Source: a bacterium
GTDB lineage: Bacteria; Actinomycetota; Acidimicrobiia; Acidimicrobiales; CATQHL01
Direction: 5' to 3'
DNA: 24,713 nt
NCBI GenBank assembly: GCA_026713745.1
Contig: JAPONU010000015.1
Span: forward strand, 1-24,713
Below the pieces are notes generated by a model. That model was given only the letters and a program-made list of their open reading frames with translations. It did not search any database and was not told the origin of the DNA. How positions within the stretch are numbered: position 1 is the first letter of the stretch; each line of letters opens with the position of its first letter. Positions 1-7,027 of this stretch are shown piece by piece. Both the position numbers and the translations under genes were made by a program.

Positions 1-106
1 CGGCTCGGGTCCCATCCTGGCGCTGGTCGGCGGTCTGATGATCGCCCGGTCGGTGGGTTCGGCCGAGGCTGCCACCACCGAGACCGCCGGAGCCGAAGCG
101 GCCTAG
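1..106 (+). CDS. C-terminal fragment of an unknown, possibly membrane-anchored protein
   Basis: The reading frame is open from the window start and ends at TAG 104-106. Only 34 residues are visible. They contain a hydrophobic glycine/alanine/leucine stretch (GPILALVGGLMIA) followed by an Ala/Thr/Glu-rich tail (SAEAATTETAGAEAA). This would fit a C-terminal membrane helix with a short hydrophilic tail. The fragment is too short to assign a family. The next gene starts 24 bases downstream on the same strand, so they could share a transcript. Confidence 0.5.
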   Translation, partial: GSGPILALVGGLMIARSVGSAEAATTETAGAEAA

Positions 107-130
107 CGGGTCCGAGACCGACTCGATCCG

Positions 131-622
131 GTGACCCCCTTCGACGCCGCGGAATTCCGGCGCGTCCTCGGGCACTTCCCAACCGGCGTCACGGTGGTGG
201 CCGCGGTCGACGGCGGCAGCCCCGTGGGTCTCGCCATCGGCTCGTTCGGTTCGGTCTCCCTGGATCCGCCGCTGGTGATGTTCTGTCCTGGCAAGTCGTC
301 GAACAGCTGGCCGGCGATCCAGGCCGGCGGCAGCTTCTGCGTCAACGTGCTGGCGGAGGACCAGGTCGACGTCAGTTCACTGTTCGCAGGCCGCGACCCC
401 GACAAGTTCGCCGGCGTGGGGTGGGGCACCCGCGCCACCGGCTCGCCGGTCATCGACGGCTGCCTGGCCTGGATCGACTGCGTCATCGAGACGGTCCACG
501 AGGCCGGTGACCACTGGATCGTCGTCGGGCGGGTGGCCGACCTGGGTGTCGGGCGCCCCGAGACCGGGCCACTCGTCTTCTTCAAGGGTGGTTACGGCGG
601 CGTGCGCTCGCCGTCGGGCTGA
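131..622 (+). CDS. Flavin reductase-like, FMN-binding domain protein
   Basis: This is a 163-residue protein of the flavin reductase-like (HpaC/DIM6/NTAB split-barrel) family. Members reduce FMN or FAD with NAD(P)H, often for a partner monooxygenase. The N-terminal motif FRRVLGHFPTGVTVVAA is the classic family start. It is followed by the flavin-binding strand region (IGSFGSVSLDPPLVMFCPGKSSNSWPAI) (residues about 36-63), a central FCVNVLAEDQ strand, and a C-terminal VGRVADL...PLVFFKGGYGG segment. The length matches single-domain members of about 160-170 residues. The start is GTG 131, with no convincing Shine-Dalgarno sequence, and no better in-frame start is close. No monooxygenase partner is encoded nearby, so substrate and partner are unknown. 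The family call is firm; the reaction is family knowledge. Confidence 0.85.
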   Translation: MTPFDAAEFRRVLGHFPTGVTVVAAVDGGSPVGLAIGSFGSVSLDPPLVMFCPGKSSNSWPAIQAGGSFCVNVLAEDQVDVSSLFAGRDPDKFAGVGWGTRATGSPVIDGCLAWIDCVIETVHEAGDHWIVVGRVADLGVGRPETGPLVFFKGGYGGVRSPSG

Positions 623-735
623 GGCACCGACCCCTCTCGGGCCCGGACCGGGCGGTCGACCCGTCTCGACGCATGCAATCACGCCGTCGTGCCCGATACT
701 CGGTCGAAGAAGAGACCCCACCGCCACACCACAGC

Positions 736-741
736 AGGAGG
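736..741 (+). promoter_or_regulatory. Shine-Dalgarno site deciding the start of the gamma-carbonic-anhydrase gene
   Basis: A perfect AGGAGG lies 7 bases before ATG 749. This favours ATG 749 over the in-frame GTG at 689, which would add 20 poorly conserved residues. Confidence 0.8.
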
Positions 742-748
742 AAACCCC

Positions 749-1267
749 ATGGCCGTCTATGCCCTCGGCGACCTGGTGCCCCGCATCCACCCCGACGCCT
801 ACGTCCACCCCGAGGCCACCATCATCGGCGACGTCACCATCGGCGCCGGCTCGACGGTGTGGCCCCAAGCGGTGCTGCGCGGCGACGACGGGGCGATCAT
901 CGTGGGCGAGCGCTCCTCCGTCCAGGACGGCGCCGTGGTCCACACCGCTCCGGTCTGTCCCACGACCATCGGCAACGACTGCACGGTGGGGCACCTCGTT
1001 CACCTGGAGGCCTGCACGCTGCGCGACGGCTCACTGGCCGGCGTCGGCTCGGTGATCCGCCACGAGGTCGTGGTGGGGGAGGGCGCGCTCGTGGGCGCCG
1101 GCGCCGTGGTGCTCGACGGCACGGTGATCCCGCCGGAGGCGCTCGCCATCGGTGTGCCGGCCAAGATCCGCCCCGGCGCCGCTTCCGGCGCCATGTTGGT
1201 CGCCGCCGCCGCCAGTTATGTGCGCCGCGGTCCTCGATACCGGGCTGAACTGCGGAGATTGGACTGA
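749..1267 (+). CDS. Gamma-carbonic anhydrase family (left-handed beta-helix) protein
   Basis: This 172-residue protein is a trimeric left-handed beta-helix of hexapeptide repeats, covering roughly residues 20-135 (for example ATIIGDVTIGAGSTVWPQAVLRG). It resembles gamma-carbonic anhydrase homologues such as YrdA and PaaY. The usual metal-binding set is three histidines. H65 (GAVVHTA) and H82 (TVGHLVH) are present. The third, five residues after H82 in most homologues (GHxxxxH), is Glu87 here, and His85 sits nearby instead. The C-terminal PPEALAIGVPAKIRP segment is typical of the family. Carbonic anhydrase activity is therefore uncertain; it may be a metal-binding acyltransferase-like or non-catalytic homologue. 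It is 126 bases downstream of the flavin reductase gene, and the sufB promoter follows it. Confidence 0.85.
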   Translation: MAVYALGDLVPRIHPDAYVHPEATIIGDVTIGAGSTVWPQAVLRGDDGAIIVGERSSVQDGAVVHTAPVCPTTIGNDCTVGHLVHLEACTLRDGSLAGVGSVIRHEVVVGEGALVGAGAVVLDGTVIPPEALAIGVPAKIRPGAASGAMLVAAAASYVRRGPRYRAELRRLD

Positions 1268-1295
1268 TCAGCGGGTCGCCGGCGGGGTCGACCCA

Positions 1296-1325
1296 TGGAC
1301 CGGGGGGCAGTCCCGGCGGTAGACT
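1296..1325 (+). promoter_or_regulatory. Candidate promoter of the suf cluster
   Basis: A TAGACT hexamer at 1320-1325 fits the actinobacterial -10 pattern TAnnnT. TGGACC at 1296-1301 is a possible -35, with an 18-base spacer. This would start transcription near 1332 and leave a leader of about 50 bases before sufB, which has a GGAGG at 1374-1378. The same TAGACT hexamer recurs before the second sufC on the other strand. This is pattern-based inference. Confidence 0.45.
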
Positions 1326-1383
1326 GAGGGCACGGAGTTCCCCGCTATAGGGCGTGGAGTTCCCTCCAGGATCGGAGGATCCG

Positions 1384-2790
1384 GTGACCACAACCAGCAA
1401 CATCGGCGTCGACCTCGGTAACTACGCCCTGGGTTGGAGCGACGAGGAGGACTACGTCTTCAAGCCGCGGCGCGGCCTCGACAGCGACATCGTGCGCGAG
1501 ATGTCGTTCATGAAGAAGGAACCGGACTGGATGCTGGACTTCCGGCTGAAGTCCTACAACCGCTTCGAGCGCCGGCCGCTGCCCTCCTGGGGCGGCGAAC
1601 TCGGCGGCATCGACTTCGACAACATCTTCTATTACATCAAGCCCACCGAAGAGCAGGTCAGCGAGTGGGACGACGTGCCCGAGGGCATCAAGAACACCTA
1701 CGAGAAACTCGGCATCCCCGAGGCCGAGCGCAAGTACCTCGCCGGGGTGACCGCCCAGTACGAGTCCGAGGTGGTCTACCACCGCAACCGTGAGGATCTC
1801 GAGGCGCAGGGCGTGATCTTCAGCGACATGGGCTCGGCGGTGCGCGAGCACCCGGAGTTGGTGCGGAAGTACTTCGGGCGGATCATCCCCCCCAACGACA
1901 ACAAGTTCTCGGCGCTCAACTCGGCGGTCTGGTCGGGCGGGTCGTTCATCTACGTGCCGCCCGGGGTGAGTGTGGAGTTGCCGCTGCAGGCCTACTTCCG
2001 CATCAACGCCGAGAACATGGGGCAGTTCGAGCGAACGCTCATCATCGCGGACAAGGGCGCGCAGGTGCACTACGTGGAGGGCTGCTCGGCGCCGGTGTAC
2101 ACCAGCGACTCGCTGCACTCCGCCGTGGTGGAGATCGTGGTGGGCGAGGGCGCCAGAGTTACCTACACGACCATCCAGAACTGGTCCAACAACGTCTACA
2201 ACCTCGTCACCAAGCGGGCCAGGGTGGAGGCCGAGGGCCACATGGAGTGGATCGACGGCAACATCGGCAGCCAGCTCACCATGAAGTATCCGGCTGTCGT
2301 GATGGTCGGTCCCAAGGCCTCCGGGGAGGTGCTGTCGGTGGCCTACGCCGGGGATGGCCAGCATCAGGACACCGGCGCCAAGATGACCCACGCCGCTCCG
2401 GAGACCACCTCCAAGATCGTGTCGAAGTCCATCTCCAAGGACGGTGGGCGGACCAGCTACCGGGGTCTCGTTCGGGTGGAGCCGCACGCCACCGGCTGCA
2501 AGAGCCACGTGCAGTGCGACGCCCTCATCCTCGACCCCGACAGCGTTTCGGACACCTACCCCTACATGGAGGTCGGCAGCCAGGACGCCGTCATCGGCCA
2601 CGAGGCCACCGTGTCGAAGGTGGCCGACGAGCAGCTCTTCTACCTCATGAGCCGAGGTCTCAACGAGGAGCAGGCGATGGGGATGATCGTCAACGGCTTC
2701 GTCGAGCCGGTCACCCGCACGCTGCCCATGGAGTACGCCGTGGAGTGGAGCCGGCTCATCGAACTGCAGATGGAGGGCTCGGTCGGCTGA
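1384..2790 (+). CDS. sufB: Fe-S cluster assembly scaffold SufB
   Basis: This 468-residue protein is the scaffold subunit of the SufBCD complex, which builds Fe-S clusters in the cytoplasm from SufS-derived sulfur. The whole length reads as SufB. It has an N-terminal region with GLDSDIVREMSFMKKEPDWM, then the start of the beta-helix domain (IPPNDNKFSALNSAVWSGGS) and the highly conserved NWSNNVYNLVTKRA. C378 lies in the CKSHVQCDAL motif and corresponds to the catalytic cysteine at the SufB-SufD interface. The terminal helices contain YLMSRGLNEEQAMGMIVNGF. GTG 1384 is chosen as start because GGAGG lies at 1374-1378. A GTG 30 bases upstream is in frame but has no ribosome site. It heads a plus-strand cluster with sufD, a Rieske protein and sufC. 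No SufR or IscR regulator is visible. Confidence 0.97.
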   Translation: MTTTSNIGVDLGNYALGWSDEEDYVFKPRRGLDSDIVREMSFMKKEPDWMLDFRLKSYNRFERRPLPSWGGELGGIDFDNIFYYIKPTEEQVSEWDDVPEGIKNTYEKLGIPEAERKYLAGVTAQYESEVVYHRNREDLEAQGVIFSDMGSAVREHPELVRKYFGRIIPPNDNKFSALNSAVWSGGSFIYVPPGVSVELPLQAYFRINAENMGQFERTLIIADKGAQVHYVEGCSAPVYTSDSLHSAVVEIVVGEGARVTYTTIQNWSNNVYNLVTKRARVEAEGHMEWIDGNIGSQLTMKYPAVVMVGPKASGEVLSVAYAGDGQHQDTGAKMTHAAPETTSKIVSKSISKDGGRTSYRGLVRVEPHATGCKSHVQCDALILDPDSVSDTYPYMEVGSQDAVIGHEATVSKVADEQLFYLMSRGLNEEQAMGMIVNGFVEPVTRTLPMEYAVEWSRLIELQMEGSVG

Positions 2791-2799
2791 GAATGCCGG

Positions 2800-2816
2800 G
2801 GTGACCTCGGGTCACC
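2800..2816. terminator. Perfect 7-bp hairpin after sufB
   Basis: GGTGACC (2800-2806) and GGTCACC (2810-2816) form a perfect 7-bp stem with a 3-base loop, ten bases after the sufB stop. No T-tract follows, so it is not a classical intrinsic terminator. It could attenuate or process the sufB transcript before the next gene, which has its own candidate -10. Confidence 0.4.
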
Positions 2817-2857
2817 GAACCGTCCAGAACTGCGACCTGCGCCACCGGCGCCACCCG

Positions 2858-2863
2858 TAGAAT
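2858..2863 (+). promoter_or_regulatory. Candidate -10 for a leaderless transcript of the four-cysteine gene
   Basis: TAGAAT ends 9 bases before ATG 2873, and there is no Shine-Dalgarno sequence. This geometry matches actinobacterial leaderless transcripts. No clear -35 is visible. Confidence 0.4.
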
Positions 2864-2872
2864 GAGCGTGCC

Positions 2873-3244
2873 ATGCCGATGCGTCAGGACTGCAAGCACT
2901 TCGAGAGTCGCACGTATCCCAACGGCGACACCGTGCGGAAGTGTGACCTGGATCTCGCTCCCGAGGCGCCGTGGCGTTGCCCGGAGAACTGCGAGGCGTA
3001 CACCCGGCGCCGTGTCGACGTGAACTGGTCCTACGGCACCCTCGTCACCCCGAAGACGCCCGACGAGCCGGCCTCCCTGGGGACCGACGACTCCATCGCC
3101 GCGCTTCTGGACGAGGCCGAGGACGTGGTGAACCGGGCCGGCGAGGACATCATGGCCGACCTGGCCAAGGAGAAGCGACGTTCAGGCGGCCGCCTGGGTC
3201 GGACGCTCCGCCGCCGCGGCAAAGGCCGCGGCCGGCGCCGCTGA
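2873..3244 (+). CDS. Small four-cysteine protein encoded between sufB and sufD
   Basis: The gene encodes 123 residues of unknown function. Four cysteines cluster in the N-terminal third: C7 (DCKHF), C24 (RKCDL), C36 and C40 (WRCPENC). The CPxNC pair and the spacing suggest a zinc or Fe-S site. Residues 70-102 are predicted helical and acidic (DDSIAALLDEAEDVVNRAGEDI). The tail from about residue 100 is strongly basic (KEKRRSGGRLGRTLRRRGKG). ATG 2873 is taken as start; a second ATG lies two codons later. The gene has its own candidate -10 and ends 13 bases before sufD, so a role in Fe-S assembly, for example cluster or metal delivery or regulation, is plausible from context only. I recognise no characterised family. 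Confidence 0.8.
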   Translation: MPMRQDCKHFESRTYPNGDTVRKCDLDLAPEAPWRCPENCEAYTRRRVDVNWSYGTLVTPKTPDEPASLGTDDSIAALLDEAEDVVNRAGEDIMADLAKEKRRSGGRLGRTLRRRGKGRGRRR

Positions 3245-3257
3245 CCGGCGAACCTCG

Positions 3258-4550
3258 ATGCCGGACTTCGGTGACGTGTTCTCCGTCGCGCACGCCGCCT
3301 CGCTGGGCGGGCCCGCCTGGCTGCAGCAGCGGCGTGCCGGGGCGGCTGAGGCGCTGGGTGACGCGTCGCTGCCGTCGGCCGCCGAGGAGGAGTGGCGCTA
3401 CAGCCCGATTGGCAAGCTGCGCCTGGACGGCTACCGGCCCGTGCCGGCCGTTGCCGCCGGGGAGCCGGAAGTCGACGGCGCCGACCTGTCCGACTCGCTC
3501 CGGGACCGTCTGGGACCGCTGAGCGCGCTCGTCGTGACCTGCGACGGGCGGCTCGTCCATACCGACATCTCTCCGCAGGCGTCAGACGCCGGTCTGGCGG
3601 TGCGACTGCTCGCTGACGAGGCGGTTCCGGTGGGCGGCCTGGGCGGCGTCCTCGCCGAGCCGGTGGACGTCTTCGGGCTTATGAACGACGCCTTCTGTGC
3701 CGCGCCGCTGGTGCTGGAGATTCCCCGCGGGGCGCGCCTCGCCGATCCTGTGGCGGTGGTGAACGTGGTGCGCTCGCCGTCGCTGGCGGTCTTCCCTCGC
3801 CTGGCGGTCGTCGTCGGTGACGGCGCGGAGGCGCAGGTGGTCAACGCCCTCCTCTCCGACGGGGGCGAGCTGTTCGCGGCCCCGGTGGCCGAGATCGACG
3901 TGGGCCCCGCCGCCCGCCTGCAGTATCTGAACCTGCAGGAACTCGGGTCCGGGGCGGTCGGGATCGACCAGACGGCGGCAACGGTGGCCTCCCAGGGCCA
4001 TCTGGCCATCGGACTGGCGGCTGTCGGCGGCGGCTACGCCCGCTGCAGGGTGGATTGCACGCTCGCTGGGCGGGGCGCCACCGGCGACATGTCGGCCATG
4101 TACTTCGGCGACGGCGATCAGGTGCTGGACTTCCGAACCTTCCAGAACCACTCGGCCCCCGACACCAACAGCAACCTGCTGTTCGTGGGCGCCGTGGAGG
4201 ATCGGGCACGTTCCATCTACTCCGGACTCATCCGGGTGGGGCCCGAGGCCCGCGGCACCGACGCCCAACAGACGAACCGCATTCTGAAGCTGTCCGAGGA
4301 GGTGTGGGCCGACTCGGTGCCCAACCTCGAGATCGAGAACAACGACGTGCGCTGCGCCCATGCCAGCTCGGTCGGACCGATCGACCAGGATCACCGCTTC
4401 TACCTGGAGAGCCGGGGCGTGCCCCCCGAGGTGGCGGAGCGGCTCATCGTGGAGGGGTTCTTCGGCGAGGTGCGCGCCCGGCTGCCGGTGCAATCGGTGG
4501 CGGCGGGGTTCGACGAGATGGTGCGCGCCAAGATCGGTCCCGACCGGTGA
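3258..4550 (+). CDS. sufD: Fe-S cluster assembly protein SufD
   Basis: This 430-residue protein is the SufB paralogue that forms the SufBCD scaffold heterodimer. The N-terminal helical part contains the typical EEEWRYSPIGKLRLDGYRP. The central beta-helix carries the conserved FRTFQNHSAPDTNSNLLFVG. The motif NNDVRCAHASS includes C366 and H368, which match the cysteine and histidine of SufD implicated in cluster assembly at the SufB interface. The C-terminal helices read YLESRGVPPEVAERLIVEGF. ATG 3258 follows the four-cysteine gene by 13 bases, and no strong ribosome site is seen, so translational coupling or weak initiation is likely. The Rieske gene follows 16 bases after the stop. Confidence 0.96.
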   Translation: MPDFGDVFSVAHAASLGGPAWLQQRRAGAAEALGDASLPSAAEEEWRYSPIGKLRLDGYRPVPAVAAGEPEVDGADLSDSLRDRLGPLSALVVTCDGRLVHTDISPQASDAGLAVRLLADEAVPVGGLGGVLAEPVDVFGLMNDAFCAAPLVLEIPRGARLADPVAVVNVVRSPSLAVFPRLAVVVGDGAEAQVVNALLSDGGELFAAPVAEIDVGPAARLQYLNLQELGSGAVGIDQTAATVASQGHLAIGLAAVGGGYARCRVDCTLAGRGATGDMSAMYFGDGDQVLDFRTFQNHSAPDTNSNLLFVGAVEDRARSIYSGLIRVGPEARGTDAQQTNRILKLSEEVWADSVPNLEIENNDVRCAHASSVGPIDQDHRFYLESRGVPPEVAERLIVEGFFGEVRARLPVQSVAAGFDEMVRAKIGPDR

Positions 4551-4566
4551 TGTGGGAGGGGTCGCG

Positions 4567-4905
4567 ATGAGTGGCGAGGACGCAGCGGCATCGGTGCGGC
4601 TGTGCGGGCGCGATGACCTGGCAGCCGGTGAGGCTCGTTGCTTCGACGTGGCTGGTCGGCGCGTCGCCCTGGCCCGCATCGGCGAGGAGTTCTTCGCCAT
4701 CGACGACACCTGCAGCCACGCCGACTTCTCCCTCGCCGACGGTGACCTGGACGCCGAGGAGTGCGCCCTGGAATGTCCTGCCCACGGCAGCCTCTTCGAT
4801 CTGCGCACCGGCGAGGCTCTGACGCTGCCGGCAGTCGTGCCCGTGGCAGCCCACGACGTGACCATCACCGACGATGGAGTCATCGTCACTATTCGTGAGA
4901 GGTAG
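4567..4905 (+). CDS. Rieske [2Fe-2S] ferredoxin in the suf cluster
   Basis: This 112-residue single-domain Rieske protein resembles the ferredoxin components of non-heme dioxygenases. The [2Fe-2S] ligands are all present: C49 and H51 in DTCSHADFSLADG, and C70 and H73 in ECPAHGSLFDLRTG. Downstream residues LPAVVPVAAHDVTITDDGVIV form the closing beta strands. ATG 4567 is chosen because GGGAGGGG lies at 4554-4561. The same frame is open further upstream inside sufD, but without a site. It lies between sufD and sufC with short gaps, so it is co-transcribed with the assembly genes. It may pass electrons for cluster assembly or be a cluster acceptor. That role is inference. Confidence 0.93.
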   Translation: MSGEDAAASVRLCGRDDLAAGEARCFDVAGRRVALARIGEEFFAIDDTCSHADFSLADGDLDAEECALECPAHGSLFDLRTGEALTLPAVVPVAAHDVTITDDGVIVTIRER

Positions 4906-4909
4906 CGGC

Positions 4910-5683
4910 GTGAGTGAGTTGACTGTCGAGGGTCTGAAGGCCGGCGCGGCCGGAGAGGAGATCCTGCACGGCGTCGATCTGCGGGTGTCCGCCGGCGAGG
5001 TGCATGCCGTCATGGGCCCCAACGGCTGCGGGAAGTCCACCCTGGCGCACGTGCTGGCAGGGCGGCATGGCTACGCGGTGACCGCCGGGCGAGCGACTCT
5101 GGACGGGCGCGAGCTACTGGAGCTCAGTCCTTTCGAGCGGGCCAGGGCAGGGCTCTTCCTGGCCATGCAGTATCCCACCGAGGTGCCGGGGGTGAACCTG
5201 GCGGACGTTCTGGGCGCCTCGCTGCGAGCCGCGGGGCGTGATCCTGCCGCCGACGGCCTCGGTGCCCTGCTGAGCGCCGAGGCCGAACGCCTGGGGGTCC
5301 CCGCGGCGCTCCTGGAGCGGTCGGTCAACGTGGACCTCTCCGGCGGTGAGCAGAAACGGGGGGAGGCGCTGCAGCTCGCCGTCCTGCGTCCGCGCATCGC
5401 CGTGCTGGACGAGATCGACTCCGGGCTCGACGTGGATGCCCTGCGGGCCGTGGCGGGCCGCATCGAGGAGGCCACGACCGAGGGACTCGGCGTGCTGGCG
5501 ATCACGCACTACACCCGGCTGCTCGGCGTTCTGCGCGCCGACCGTGTGCACATAATGGTCCGGGGGCAGATCGTCGCCTCGGGCGGCCCCGAATTGGCCG
5601 ACGAGTTGGAGCGTACGGGCTACGAGCGCTGGGAGCGCCCGGCGCCCGCGGAGGTGTCCGTCAAGCTGGGGCGGGGCTTCTAG
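4910..5683 (+). CDS. sufC: Fe-S assembly ATPase SufC (copy 1, with sufBD)
   Basis: This 257-residue ABC-type ATPase powers the SufBCD scaffold. Walker A is GPNGCGKST (36-44), the signature is LSGGEQKR (143-150), Walker B is IAVLDEIDSGLD (163-174), and the switch histidine is H200 in ITHYTRLL. The DExDSGLDxDAL stretch after Walker B is characteristic of SufC rather than of transporter ATPases. GTG 4910 is chosen because GAGAGG (4897-4902) precedes it by 7 bases; the gene begins 5 bases after the Rieske stop. It differs clearly from the second SufC at 14023-14769, which has the consensus EGFSGGEKKRNE signature where this copy reads VDLSGGEQKRGE. It also has a longer C-terminal extension (ERPAPAEVSVKLGRGF). 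Confidence 0.92.
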   Translation: MSELTVEGLKAGAAGEEILHGVDLRVSAGEVHAVMGPNGCGKSTLAHVLAGRHGYAVTAGRATLDGRELLELSPFERARAGLFLAMQYPTEVPGVNLADVLGASLRAAGRDPAADGLGALLSAEAERLGVPAALLERSVNVDLSGGEQKRGEALQLAVLRPRIAVLDEIDSGLDVDALRAVAGRIEEATTEGLGVLAITHYTRLLGVLRADRVHIMVRGQIVASGGPELADELERTGYERWERPAPAEVSVKLGRGF

Positions 5684-5715
5684 CCGTACCCGGACATGGG
5701 CTCTGACCGGCACGG

Positions 5716-5721
5716 TACTGT
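5716..5721 (+). promoter_or_regulatory. Candidate leaderless promoter -10 of the dehydratase gene
   Basis: TACTGT lies exactly 6 bases before ATG 5728 with no ribosome site between them, consistent with a leaderless mRNA. CGGACA at 5691-5696 is a weak -35 candidate. Confidence 0.45.
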
Positions 5722-5727
5722 TACGCC

Positions 5728-6021
5728 ATGAGCGACCCCAACGAACTGATCGACGACGCCACCGTCGACGCCCGGCTCGGCGAGATCCCCGGTTGGGAGC
5801 GGCGCGACAACGCCCTGCACCGCGACTTCGAATTCGCCGACTTCACCGCCGCCTTCGGCTTCATGGCCTCGGTGGCCTGCGTGGCGGAGCGCATGTTCCA
5901 CCATCCCGAGTGGTCGAACGTCTGGAACAAGGTGTCCATCGCCATCAGCAACCATGCCGCCGGCGGCATCACCGAGAAGGACTTCGACTTCGCCACCCGG
6001 GTCAACAAACTCGCCGGTTGA
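5728..6021 (+). CDS. 4a-hydroxytetrahydrobiopterin dehydratase (pterin-4a-carbinolamine dehydratase)
   Basis: This 97-residue protein of the PCD/DCoH family dehydrates 4a-hydroxytetrahydropterin, recycling the cofactor of aromatic amino acid hydroxylases. The active-site motif is intact: H58 and H59 in FHHPEWSNVWNKV, and H76 in ISNHAAGGITEKD. The length is typical of the bacterial enzyme. There is no ribosome site, but TACTGT sits 6 bases before the ATG. No aromatic amino acid hydroxylase is encoded in the window, which is common. In actinobacteria such proteins may serve molybdopterin or other pterin chemistry. It is 44 bases downstream of sufC and converges with the nucleoside hydrolase gene. 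Confidence 0.93.
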   Translation: MSDPNELIDDATVDARLGEIPGWERRDNALHRDFEFADFTAAFGFMASVACVAERMFHHPEWSNVWNKVSIAISNHAAGGITEKDFDFATRVNKLAG

Positions 6022-6036
6022 CGGGGCACCGCGCCT

Positions 6037-6053
6037 CACCGGCCGCCCCGGTG
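6037..6053. terminator. GC-rich hairpin between convergent genes
   Basis: CACCGG (6037-6042) pairs with CCGGTG (6048-6053) around a 5-base loop. It sits between the dehydratase stop and the stop of the minus-strand nucleoside hydrolase. It has no T-tract, but its position suits a shared bidirectional terminator. Confidence 0.4.
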
Positions 6054-6067
6054 GGCGGAGGTCCTGC

Positions 6068-7027
6068 CTAGACAGCCACCACCGCGTCCATCCATTCGGC
6101 CACGAATGCGGGGCCGTCGGCCGCGGAACAGACCCGCATGTTGGGGCGGCGTTCGGGGTGGTCGATGGTGCGCAGGATCTGCCCCTCGAACTCGACGGCG
6201 ATGCTGGCGTCCCGCAGCGTTGTGTGGGTGCCTCCGAGGGCGGCGTGCACGGCTAGCGGGTCGTGCAGGTAGGTGCGCTCGTCGAAGTGTGAGCCGTCCA
6301 ATCCGTACTTCGCGGCGAAGGCCAGGAACGGTTCGCGCATCTCGGTGATCAGGCGGACCAGCCTCTGGGAGACCGGGCCTCCGTCGGTGGCGAGGCGGTC
6401 GCGATCGGCCCGGTCGAGATACACCTGCAGCGTCACCTCGAGGGGCACGAGTGTGATGTCCAGCCCCGACCCCAGCACGATGGCGGCGGCGAGAGGATCG
6501 GAGTTGAGGTTCGTCTCGAAGCTCGCCGGCCAGGCGACCATGTGGCGCTCCACGAGCCCGCCCATGATCGTCACGCGGCCGAGCGCATCCGCCAGGCCCG
6601 GCTCCATCTGCAGCGCCAGACCGAGGTTGGTGACCGGTCCGACGGTCAGCACCGCCAACGGATCCCGGGCGCGCCCGGCGGCGTCGAGGATGAACCGCGC
6701 CGCATCCTCGCGGGTCGGATCGTCGTCGGGAACCTGCCGCTCGGCGTCGGACAGCACCCCCGCACCCTCGTGACCCCACATCTCGTTCCAGTGGAAGCCT
6801 TCGACGCTGCTCCGTCGCAGCGGCGTCGAGCGACCCGCCACCACGGGGACGCGGCGCTTGTCGGACACGTCCAGCAGCGATCGGGCGATTGCGGCCCGCA
6901 GCGGAGCGTGCCCGTGGACGGTCGTCACCCCGACGAGGTCCACGTCCGGCTCGGCGATGAGCAGCGCCAGCGCCAGCGCATCGTCCACGTCGGTGCCGAT
7001 GTCGGTGTCGAGCAGTACTTGGGTCAT
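6068..7027 (-). CDS. Inosine/uridine-preferring nucleoside hydrolase family protein
   Basis: This 319-residue protein of the IUNH family hydrolyses the N-glycosidic bond of ribonucleosides. The N-terminal calcium-binding aspartate cluster is DTDIGTDVDDALAL (D7, D9, D13, D15, D16). A later aspartate is in YLHDPLAVHAAL. Other family marks are VTTVHGHAPLRAAIARSLL, LAVLTVGPVTNLGLAL and VTIMGGLVERHMVAWPASFETNLNSDPLAA. The call is firm for the family, not for substrate. ATG 7027 is preferred over an upstream in-frame ATG because GGAAGGA lies on the minus strand at 7037-7043. It is convergent with the dehydratase and appears monocistronic. An inverted repeat resembling a LacI-type half-site pair lies about 100 bases upstream. 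Confidence 0.93.
   Translation of the reverse strand: MTQVLLDTDIGTDVDDALALALLIAEPDVDLVGVTTVHGHAPLRAAIARSLLDVSDKRRVPVVAGRSTPLRRSSVEGFHWNEMWGHEGAGVLSDAERQVPDDDPTREDAARFILDAAGRARDPLAVLTVGPVTNLGLALQMEPGLADALGRVTIMGGLVERHMVAWPASFETNLNSDPLAAAIVLGSGLDITLVPLEVTLQVYLDRADRDRLATDGGPVSQRLVRLITEMREPFLAFAAKYGLDGSHFDERTYLHDPLAVHAALGGTHTTLRDASIAVEFEGQILRTIDHPERRPNMRVCSAADGPAFVAEWMDAVVAV

Noticed and set aside
641..653. GCCCGG-A-CCGGGC inverted repeat after the flavin reductase gene
   Set aside because: The 1-base centre leaves only a 4-bp practical stem and there is no T-tract, so it is too weak to call a terminator.
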